Part shown: one piece after another, positions 1 through 5,618 of the stretch
Layout: each line of letters begins with the position of its first letter
Numbering within the stretch: the stretch's first letter is position 1
NCBI GenBank assembly: GCA_003250235.1
Contig: QKGY01000148.1
Span: 1 to 9,833 of the forward strand
Reading direction: 5' to 3'
Length of the DNA: 9,833 nucleotides
Origin: Desulfuromonadaceae bacterium
GTDB lineage: Bacteria; Desulfobacterota; Desulfuromonadia; Desulfuromonadales; SZUA-540
Made by a program: the position numbers and the translations under genes
Notes under the pieces: model-generated
What the model saw: only the letters and a program-made list of their open reading frames with translations
Told to the model about the DNA's origin: nothing
Database searches by the model: none

Positions 1-1110
1 CTCGAACTGAAGGACCGCCTGACCGAAGATAATCGCGAACTGAAACAGGAGCTTTGCCAGATTACCGGCTGTGAAGTTATTGGTGAGGAGAATGGTCTCA
101 GGGGGGTGATGGAGATGGTGCACCGAGTGGCACCGCTGCAAAACAAGATCCTGCTGCTTGGGGAGACGGGAACAGGCAAAGAGGTCGTGGCCAACGCTCT
201 GCACAGGCTCTCTTCACGCCGCGATGGTCCATTCGTTAAGGTCAACTGTGGGGCAATTCCCGAGACCCTCATCGACAGCGAGCTGTTCGGTCACGAGAAG
301 GGAGCTTTCAGCGGTGCGGATGCTCGGAAACGAGGTCGCTTCGAGCGTGCCGACGGCGGCACTATTTTCCTTGACGAAGTAGGGGAATTGCCCTTGCAAG
401 CTCAGGTCCGCCTATTGCGAGTCCTCCAGACCCGCGAAATAGAACGTGTCGGGGGGAGCCGTCCGATACCGGTCGATATACGCGTCATCGCCGCGACCCA
501 CCGTAACCTTGAGAAGATGGTCTCCGACGGTCTGTTCCGCAAGGACCTCTGGTTCCGGCTGAGTTCATTCCCGATTATCATCCCCCCCTTGAGACAGCGC
601 CGGAATGACATCCCGGAGCTGATCCACCACCTTTTGACCAAGAAGGCCAACGAGCTTGGCTTCAGACATCCACCCGAGATCGCGCCCGGAGCCGTCGAAA
701 TGCTCTGCGAGTATCCCTGGCCCGGCAACGTACGCGAACTTGAGAACGTAGTCGAACGGGCACTCATTCAGAACAAGGGAAGAGCCCTGACACTTGACAG
801 CTTTGCTCTCTCTCAGCACCCCAACGGGCCGTTGTCAGCCATCGACGACAGCTGCGGATGTGTCTTTCCGTGCCTAGCCAGGAGTAAAGCTCATCCTATC
901 GAACCCCAGAGCACCACCTTCGAACCTATTACGCTCGATCAGCTTGCAACAAGACACATCCGCAAGACCCTCGAAGAAACCGGTGGTAAAATTCATGGCC
1001 CCGGAGGCGCAGCAGAGATTCTTGGCGTCAACGCGAGCACTTTGCGCAACCGCATGAACAAACTGTCCATCACATACGGTCGCAAATCGTTCGACTTTTC
1101 CGGTGAATAG
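1..1110 (+). CDS. Sigma-54-dependent activator (AAA+ and Fis-type HTH), 5'-truncated
   Basis: The frame is open from base 1, giving 369 residues of a longer protein; the N-terminal sensor domain is outside the window. Residues 1-20 (LKDRLTEDNRELKQEL) resemble the coiled linker that follows the GAF domains of FhlA-type activators. The AAA+ domain follows: Walker A GETGTGK (54-60), sigma-54-contact loop GAFSGA (101-106), Walker B TIFLDEVGE (121-129), an arginine-rich FRKDLWFRL (179-187) and WPGNVREL (240-247). A Fis-type HTH lies near 323-356 (GPGGAAEILGVNASTLRNRM). Such proteins bind upstream enhancers and hydrolyse ATP to open sigma-54 promoters. Two oddities: the loop has Ser where Thr is canonical, and the linker before the HTH carries CGCVFPC (285-291). 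The target genes are unknown. I found no good sigma-54 promoter in the window, so a link to the Mo operon is not supported. Confidence 0.93.
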   Translation, partial: LELKDRLTEDNRELKQELCQITGCEVIGEENGLRGVMEMVHRVAPLQNKILLLGETGTGKEVVANALHRLSSRRDGPFVKVNCGAIPETLIDSELFGHEKGAFSGADARKRGRFERADGGTIFLDEVGELPLQAQVRLLRVLQTREIERVGGSRPIPVDIRVIAATHRNLEKMVSDGLFRKDLWFRLSSFPIIIPPLRQRRNDIPELIHHLLTKKANELGFRHPPEIAPGAVEMLCEYPWPGNVRELENVVERALIQNKGRALTLDSFALSQHPNGPLSAIDDSCGCVFPCLARSKAHPIEPQSTTFEPITLDQLATRHIRKTLEETGGKIHGPGGAAEILGVNASTLRNRMNKLSITYGRKSFDFSGE

Positions 1111-1120
1111 TAGATAGTCA

Positions 1121-1170
1121 TGCCCGTCGTCACAACAAATCTGTAAAACAGCCCATCCAGGACACGGGCA
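1121..1170. terminator. Nested inverted repeat between convergent genes, possible weak terminator
   Basis: An outer stem TGCCCGT (1121-1127) pairs with ACGGGCA (1164-1170). Inside it, CTGT (1141-1144) pairs with ACAG (1148-1151) around an AAA loop. It sits in the 87-bp gap where the sigma-54 activator and the methyltransferase converge, which is where a shared terminator would be expected. There is no T-run on either side and the outer stem spans a long interior, so intrinsic termination would be weak. It may instead be chance. Confidence 0.25.
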
Positions 1171-1197
1171 AACAAGTCTGTGCTCTGAACGAGAACG

Positions 1198-1971
1198 TTA
1201 GCCCTTTTGACCGACAAAAACGGCAATCGGCACAGCATAGAGGATCTGCCCGTCGATTTTCCGTGCATTGATCCCCAGATGATTCCTACCAACATCTTCG
1301 GTCACCATCTTGCGTATTATCGGCTCATCTCCCGGGTTCGGGAACGAGGCGACAAGTTGCGCTTCAAGTTCAATATCGACGTCGTAGGCGCTCTGTCGAC
1401 ATTTCACCAAGCCCGATTTCCGGAACAATGCTGCGAACTCGTCACGGGTCAGAGCATGCGTGTGGGAAGGGTCTCGCAAAATTTCCAGACGATCATACGC
1501 TGCTGACGTCTCTGGAGCGACGGCGACATCGGCAACCAGCACCCGACCGCCTGGCCTGCAGACCCTGACCATTTCGGCCAAAGCCTGTTCTGGCGACAGC
1601 AGATGGTGGAAACTGTACCGCGTAATGACGAGGGAAAAGCGGTTGTCTTCATAGGGCAGAGGGACCGCTTCGCCGACGGTCCATTCAAGGTTGGTCTGAT
1701 TGTGTTCCCGTTGTCGCTTTTGGGCTTGATCGATCATGGCCGGAGTAATGTCGACACCGGTCACTTGCCTGGCGTATCGAGCAAATTCGCAGGCAACCAT
1801 GCCCGGGCCGCAGGCTACATCAAGAACCTCGTCATCCTTGACGACACCGGACATTTCCAACAATACCTGCATGGCATCGTAATGCCCCGGCACCTGGGCA
1901 AACGGGATTGCCTGCTTGGAAAATTGTGCGACGATGTTGGACTGATGCTGTTGTTCCTCTCTTGATTTCAT
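1198..1971 (-). CDS. Class I SAM-dependent methyltransferase (UbiE-like)
   Basis: This 257-aa protein has the Rossmann-type methyltransferase core: motif I VLDVACGPG (49-57) for SAM binding, an acidic residue D74 in TGVDIT that would hold the ribose hydroxyls, FSLVITRYSFHHL (112-124) and VRVCRPGGRVLVAD (135-148), as in the UbiE/COQ5-like group. There is no signal peptide or membrane segment, so it is probably cytoplasmic. The substrate cannot be read from the sequence. The ATG at 1971 is supported by GGGAG about 8 nt upstream. The gene is divergent from the AraC-type regulator across a 75-bp gap, an arrangement typical of a regulator controlling its neighbour. The pair may therefore be one inducible unit, perhaps for modification or detoxification of a small molecule; that role is inference. 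Confidence 0.9.
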   Translation of the reverse strand: MKSREEQQHQSNIVAQFSKQAIPFAQVPGHYDAMQVLLEMSGVVKDDEVLDVACGPGMVACEFARYARQVTGVDITPAMIDQAQKRQREHNQTNLEWTVGEAVPLPYEDNRFSLVITRYSFHHLLSPEQALAEMVRVCRPGGRVLVADVAVAPETSAAYDRLEILRDPSHTHALTRDEFAALFRKSGLVKCRQSAYDVDIELEAQLVASFPNPGDEPIIRKMVTEDVGRNHLGINARKIDGQILYAVPIAVFVGQKG

Positions 1972-1993
1972 AGCGCTCTCCCATAAGGTGATA

Positions 1994-2036
1994 GTCTGTC
2001 AGCACTATATCCTTGCTAAAAATGTCTGTCTTGCTA
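1994..2036. promoter_or_regulatory. Short direct repeats in divergent regulatory gap (possible AraC-type operator)
   Basis: GTCTGTC occurs at 1994-2000 and 2024-2030, and CTTGCTA at 2012-2018 and 2030-2036. All lie in the gap between the methyltransferase and the AraC-family gene and overlap both candidate promoters. AraC-family proteins usually bind directly repeated half-sites, so these are candidate operator elements. The two repeat pairs have different spacings (30 and 18 bp), so a single consistent site is not defined. Confidence 0.3.
2004..2032 (-). promoter_or_regulatory. Candidate sigma-70 promoter of the methyltransferase gene
   Basis: On the minus strand AAGACA (2027-2032) and TATAGT (2004-2009) are 17 bp apart, matching 4/6 and 5/6 of the consensus hexamers. 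Transcription would start near 1998, giving a leader of about 27 nt that contains the GGGAG ribosome binding site. It overlaps the candidate promoter of the divergent regulator, so one bound protein could affect both. Confidence 0.4.
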
Positions 2037-2040
2037 TTCT
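2013..2040 (+). promoter_or_regulatory. Candidate promoter of the AraC-type gene, possibly leaderless
   Basis: TTGCTA (2013-2018) and TATTCT (2035-2040) are 16 bp apart. The usual start point, about 7 nt past the -10 box, would fall on or next to the ATG at 2047. No purine-rich ribosome binding site precedes that ATG; the upstream bases are mostly pyrimidines. Together these suggest a leaderless or near-leaderless mRNA. Confidence 0.35.
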
Positions 2041-2046
2041 TTGCCA

Positions 2047-2874
2047 ATGGATATTGCAAAACTGACAAAACTACCTCCTATCACCGTCGGCTACCGGGTT
2101 GAGCCGAAGCTCCCGATCATCCCTCTCGCCATGCAGGTCAGTAACGCCGGATGTGCCGCGTCACATGCCCATCCCCGGGGACAACTGATTTTTGCCAGCA
2201 ACGGCGTGATGCGCGTTCTTTGCGGCAAAGACATCTGGGTCGTGCCACCCACACAAGCGGTCTGGATCCCTTCGGATGTCGAGCATGAAGTCTATTTCCC
2301 CGGCGAGGTTTCGTTACGGAATCTTTTTATCGATCCGTCAGTGACTTCAGGCCTGCCTGAACTGTGCACGGTTATCAGGGTGTCACCCCTGTTACGTGAG
2401 TTGATCCTGAAGGCCGTCATCATTGGCGATAGCTATACGACGGAAAGTCCAGGCTTTCGACTGATGACAGTTATTCTCGACGAATTGGAACAGGCGGAAC
2501 GCACACAGTTGCATTTGCCCATGGGGCGCGACACACGGCTTTTGCGGGTCATCGAGGAGCTCTTGAAATGTCCGGGAGATCGGAGGGAATTGCAGGAATG
2601 GGCCCTTTTTGCCGGGGCAAGTACGCGTACGCTGGCCAGACTCTTTGTTAAGGAAACCGGCCTTACGTTTGGCGACTGGAGGAAAAGACTGCTGTTGCAG
2701 GAAGCTGTTGATCGCTTGGGCAAGGGAGACACCGTGACGGATGTCGCCTTTGACCTTGGATATAAGAGTTTGAGTGCCTTTATCGAAATGTTTCGAAAAT
2801 CTCTCGGTTCGCCGCCCAGAGAGTATTTAAGCACCAAAAGCAGCAACTATTCACAGAATCATTTCAAAACATAA
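2047..2874 (+). CDS. AraC-family transcriptional regulator with N-terminal cupin domain
   Basis: The protein has 275 aa from the ATG at 2047; an in-frame TTG at 2041 would add two residues. The N-terminal half looks like a cupin sensor: H40-A-H42 with RGQL, then WVVPPTQAVWIP (64-75) and H80, the pattern seen in NimR/YeaM-like regulators. The C-terminal AraC-type DNA-binding domain spans about 180-262, with a first HTH near WALFAGASTRTLARLF (185-200) and a second in VTDVAFDLGYKSLSAFIEMF (230-249) followed by PREYL. It probably binds a small ligand through the cupin and DNA through two HTH units. Its divergent partner, the methyltransferase, is the most likely target, possibly along with its own gene. 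No Shine-Dalgarno sequence is visible. A strong hairpin terminator lies just downstream. Confidence 0.92.
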   Translation: MDIAKLTKLPPITVGYRVEPKLPIIPLAMQVSNAGCAASHAHPRGQLIFASNGVMRVLCGKDIWVVPPTQAVWIPSDVEHEVYFPGEVSLRNLFIDPSVTSGLPELCTVIRVSPLLRELILKAVIIGDSYTTESPGFRLMTVILDELEQAERTQLHLPMGRDTRLLRVIEELLKCPGDRRELQEWALFAGASTRTLARLFVKETGLTFGDWRKRLLLQEAVDRLGKGDTVTDVAFDLGYKSLSAFIEMFRKSLGSPPREYLSTKSSNYSQNHFKT

Positions 2875-2882
2875 AACAACAA

Positions 2883-2916
2883 AAAGGCGTGACCCGAATC
2901 GGATCACGCCTTTGTT
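2883..2916. terminator. Bidirectional intrinsic terminator (AraC gene / tRNA-Asn)
   Basis: A 10-bp stem, AAAGGCGTGA (2883-2892) with TCACGCCTTT (2904-2913), encloses an 11-nt loop that can itself pair as CCG-AAT-CGG. Read on the minus strand it is followed by TTTTTGTTGTTTT, a good T-tract for ending the tRNA transcript. On the plus strand it is followed by a weaker TTTGTT, ending the AraC-type gene 8 bp after its stop. Confidence 0.85.
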
Positions 2917-2920
2917 AGTA

Positions 2921-2996
<76 letters not shown>

Positions 2997-3013
2997 ATGT
3001 GTAACAGGTGGGG

Positions 3014-3042
3014 AATATACTGGATTGGCATCAGAGTGTCAA
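3014..3042 (-). promoter_or_regulatory. Strong sigma-70 promoter of tRNA-Asn
   Basis: On the minus strand a perfect TTGACA (3037-3042) is separated by 17 bp from TATATT (3014-3019, 5/6). A T-rich stretch lies just upstream of the -35 box. The start would be near 3007, about 11 nt before the mature tRNA 5' end. The near-consensus strength and position fit a stable-RNA promoter. Confidence 0.85.
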
Positions 3043-3133
3043 GTTTTTTTATGGCGGTTGAAATGAGCCAAAATCCCTGAAAACCGGAAGTTCTGAACCT
3101 CCGTTTTTCTTCGCATTCTCTACCAATCAGAAG

Positions 3134-3162
3134 ATGACTCTTTTCTTACAGTCTGCTAATCT
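3134..3162 (+). promoter_or_regulatory. Candidate extended -10 promoter of the TorD-type chaperone gene
   Basis: ATGACT (3134-3139, 4/6) and TAATCT (3157-3162, 4/6) are 17 bp apart, and TGC directly before the -10 makes it an extended -10 element. The start would be near 3169, leaving a leader of about 37 nt before the ATG at 3206. If real, it rules out the upstream in-frame ATG at 3134 as the translation start. Confidence 0.4.
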
Positions 3163-3205
3163 TTCCCGCAACAATTACTCCATTTGTCGGAAGCGCGAAA
3201 TCATT

Positions 3206-3805
3206 ATGGTAAAAAATTTGGACCGCTTACCCCTCTGCAACCTGCTCTGTTCTCTCTTTTCCTATCCGGACGAGGACCTTCTCCGGCAGCTAGGCGCGTT
3301 GTGCTCGGCCGACCTCTCCGTTCCCGGTCTCGCACTCCCCCCTACCATCGACTTACGGAATCAAAATCTCGAATCCCTGCAGACCGGCTATACCAGCCTC
3401 TTTATAAGCCGTCTTGGGGGCGTTCCGGCGCCGCCCTACGGCTCGGTGTACCTCGACAACAACCGCTTGATGGGAGCATCGACTCGACAGGTCGAACACG
3501 TATATGCCAACGAGGGACTGTCCGTGCAGGGGGCTGGTGAGCCCGCCGATTTTCTGCCAACAGAACTCGAGTTTCTCTACTACCTGATCGAGCAGGAATC
3601 AGAATCACGTGAAGACGACACCGTCAAGGTCCAGGCTCTTCGCAGCAAACAGGCGACATTCCTTCAGCAATTTCTGCTCCCCTGGATCCCTGAATTTTGC
3701 CTCAGGATTCAGCAGGACGCTCAGGCCCACCCCCTTTATGTGTGGGCCAGCAGACTACTCTCCGACTTCATTCACCAGGAAAACCAGCGATTTCAGGACA
3801 GCTGA
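3206..3805 (+). CDS. TorD/DmsD/NarJ-family molybdoenzyme chaperone
   Basis: From the ATG at 3206 the protein has 199 aa, normal for the TorD family. Family marks are an N-terminal helix with LFSYPDEDLL (17-26), PPYGSVYLD (76-84), and a conserved acidic block around EPADFLPTELEFLYYL (112-127). The protein is all-alpha and soluble, without a signal peptide. Such chaperones bind the Tat signal and apoenzyme of one partner molybdoenzyme, aid insertion of the bis-MGD cofactor and hold back export until folding is complete. The obvious client is the Tat-tagged Mo enzyme at 5619-7805; the gene converges on that operon rather than being part of it. An in-frame ATG at 3134 would add 24 residues. I prefer 3206 because of family length and the candidate promoter overlapping the longer start, although the ribosome binding site (GGAAG, about 12 nt upstream) is weak. 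Confidence 0.88.
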   Translation: MVKNLDRLPLCNLLCSLFSYPDEDLLRQLGALCSADLSVPGLALPPTIDLRNQNLESLQTGYTSLFISRLGGVPAPPYGSVYLDNNRLMGASTRQVEHVYANEGLSVQGAGEPADFLPTELEFLYYLIEQESESREDDTVKVQALRSKQATFLQQFLLPWIPEFCLRIQQDAQAHPLYVWASRLLSDFIHQENQRFQDS

Positions 3806-3818
3806 CTTCTCCCGTCTC

Positions 3819-3857
3819 AAAAAAAGAGGGAGAAACCCAAAGATTTCTCCCTCTTTT
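3819..3857. terminator. Bidirectional intrinsic terminator between chaperone gene and Mo operon
   Basis: A long stem of about 14 bp, AAAAGAGGGAGAAA (3822-3835) with TTTCTCCCTCTTTT (3844-3857), has an 8-nt loop. On the plus strand it ends in TTTTCATTTT. On the minus strand the run of seven A at 3819-3825 becomes a T-tract. It therefore ends both the chaperone transcript and the convergent three-gene operon. Confidence 0.9.
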
Positions 3858-3875
3858 CATTTTATCCCGTACCGA

Positions 3876-5030
3876 TTAGTGCCGATGCCCTCCCTCCATG
3901 GGCAGGAACTTCTCCGCCAGAGTGTAGAGGAACAAGCACAGGGTGATGGCGCCGAAAACAATCCCCATCTCGGCTAACGACGGAAAGTACTGGAGCAGCC
4001 CGGCATGCCCGGCCTCCCCGCGCATTGAGACGATCTGCCCGGCGATCACCAGGTCATAACGCATAAAAAATATTCCCGTCGTCGACAGCAGGGCCGCAAC
4101 CGTTACGCCCAGAGGGGTTCGCGTCTTTTTGTTGATCAGGATCACGAAGGGGATCACCATGCCCAGGGCAACTTCAAACATCCAGAAATTCACCGCCAGA
4201 GGACCGGTCAGCAGCGCCATGGTGGCTTCATATTTCTCCGGAGGCTGTCCATAGAGACCCGGGATGATCTTCCAGACCACGAAGAACATCAGTACCCCGA
4301 GGAACAGGGCCTGCAACTTGCCCATGGTCAGCATAAACTCGGTATAGGTGGGGTTCAAAGCCTTCCCCCGGGCCTTATGGTTGAAATAGACGATCAGTGC
4401 CGTCAGGGCCCCGCCGGACACCAGGGCGGAGAGGATGAAATAGATTGGCAGATAGGAACCGTACCAATAATGCCTGGCGTCAAGAAGGCCGAACACCGCG
4501 CCCAGGTTTGAATGGGCCGAGATAGCGGCCATGAACCCCAACAGACCCATGGTGAACGCCATCTTTTTGAATCCCAGCATCAGGCCTGTAAATTCTCCGA
4601 TGAGAAGGATGAGGTAAATTCCATAAAGGGCCCCCATCCACCAGATGGGAGAAGAAAGATTCGGGCTGATCACCGCATAGATTCCCATGCGAATCGGATG
4701 ATTGAGCTCCATCGCCATAACACCAAACCCTGTAACCAGGGTCAGAATGGCAAGAAGGTGTCCTCTCCTTCCGATGATGGCGAATTTATCAAAGCCCCAG
4801 ACATCCCCCAGACTGGAAACCAGGCAGAGTCCCGTACTTGAAACCACGAAAAACACATAGGTCGAGATGAGAATGCCCCAGGGGATTTCCCGAGTGACGT
4901 TCAGCGCATGCCCGTGCCCCCTGAGAAAAACGGAGGCTACAGCAATCATGCCGATCAGTATCCCCGTTCCCAGGAAACCAAACCACGCCAACTGCCCGGG
5001 ACGTCTCGTCAATGCCGCTAAGGTCGTCAT
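3876..5030 (-). CDS. NrfD/PsrC-type membrane anchor subunit of a molybdoenzyme complex
   Basis: This 384-aa integral membrane protein is expected to exchange electrons between the quinone pool and the iron-sulfur subunit on the periplasmic side. About ten hydrophobic segments can be picked out, near residues 15-36, 49-73, 89-106, 128-150, 157-180, 194-216, 237-257, 274-299, 306-325 and 352-374. MELNHP (107-112) and the WG at 51-52 fit the NrfD family. The length resembles the longer, about 10-helix branch (HybB-like) rather than the roughly 320-aa PsrC of Wolinella. As an NrfD type it should lack heme b, unlike the PhsC anchor of thiosulfate reductase. It is the last gene of the operon, 12 bp after the ferredoxin subunit. 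Its AAGGAG ribosome binding site overlaps that gene's TAA stop, suggesting translational coupling. Confidence 0.9.
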   Translation of the reverse strand: MTTLAALTRRPGQLAWFGFLGTGILIGMIAVASVFLRGHGHALNVTREIPWGILISTYVFFVVSSTGLCLVSSLGDVWGFDKFAIIGRRGHLLAILTLVTGFGVMAMELNHPIRMGIYAVISPNLSSPIWWMGALYGIYLILLIGEFTGLMLGFKKMAFTMGLLGFMAAISAHSNLGAVFGLLDARHYWYGSYLPIYFILSALVSGGALTALIVYFNHKARGKALNPTYTEFMLTMGKLQALFLGVLMFFVVWKIIPGLYGQPPEKYEATMALLTGPLAVNFWMFEVALGMVIPFVILINKKTRTPLGVTVAALLSTTGIFFMRYDLVIAGQIVSMRGEAGHAGLLQYFPSLAEMGIVFGAITLCLFLYTLAEKFLPMEGGHRH

Positions 5031-5042
5031 ATCTTCATCTCC

Positions 5043-5597
5043 TTATATCAGATAGAAAAGATAGGGCTTGGTTCCCATCTCCGCCTTTTGAACGCGCGAT
5101 CTGCGTTTTGCCAGTATTTTCGACACTTCGCTCTCCGGATCGTTTATGTCCCCGAACAGACGCACTTTGGTCGGGCAGGTTTCCACACAGGCAGGTAGCC
5201 TTCCCTGGGCAAGTCGATGCTGACAGAAGGTGCATTTATCCACGGCTTCCAGTTTTTCACTGTAGTACCGCGCGTTATAGGGACAGGCTGTCATACAGTA
5301 TTTGCAGCCGATGCATTTTTTGTCATTGACGGTGATAATTCCTTCCGGACTGGCACCGGTAGCTCCCGTCGGGCACACCCTTTTGCATGGAGCATTACCA
5401 CAGTGCATGCACTGACCCGGCGTTGAGCTTTGTCCCAGATTGGGATACGTCCCCCGAAGTTCATCCTCTTCGACCCAGTTCCGGTAGTTTTCCCGTCCCA
5501 GAGGGACACCGTTTTCCGCTTTGCAGGCCACGGTACAGGCTTTGCAATCCAGGCATTTTTCGGTATCCAGCACGATGGCATAGCGTTTGTTCTTCAT
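5043..5597 (-). CDS. 4Fe-4S ferredoxin-type electron transfer subunit (PsrB/PhsB/DmsB-like)
   Basis: The 184-aa protein has 16 cysteines in four groups, fitting four [4Fe-4S] clusters: C15/18/21/25 (CLDCKACTVAC), C63/66/71/75 (CMHCGNAPCKRVC), C95/98/101/105 (CIGCKYCMTACP) and C122/125/137/141 (CTFC and CVETC). This is the classic beta subunit of DMSO-reductase-family complexes, wiring the Mo active site to the membrane anchor. It has no signal peptide of its own; related subunits are carried out by Tat bound to the catalytic subunit. The ATG at 5597 has an AGGAG about 10 nt upstream. It lies 21 bp after the catalytic gene and 12 bp before the anchor gene, so all three are one transcript. No cluster ligand is missing. 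Confidence 0.95.
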   Translation of the reverse strand: MKNKRYAIVLDTEKCLDCKACTVACKAENGVPLGRENYRNWVEEDELRGTYPNLGQSSTPGQCMHCGNAPCKRVCPTGATGASPEGIITVNDKKCIGCKYCMTACPYNARYYSEKLEAVDKCTFCQHRLAQGRLPACVETCPTKVRLFGDINDPESEVSKILAKRRSRVQKAEMGTKPYLFYLI

Positions 5598-5618
5598 AGG
5601 GTTGGCTCTCCTCTATTC

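Noticed and set aside
3134..3205. Longer TorD-type protein from the ATG at 3134 (24 extra residues)
   Set aside because: The extension has no family similarity and no proper ribosome binding site, and it overlaps the candidate promoter.
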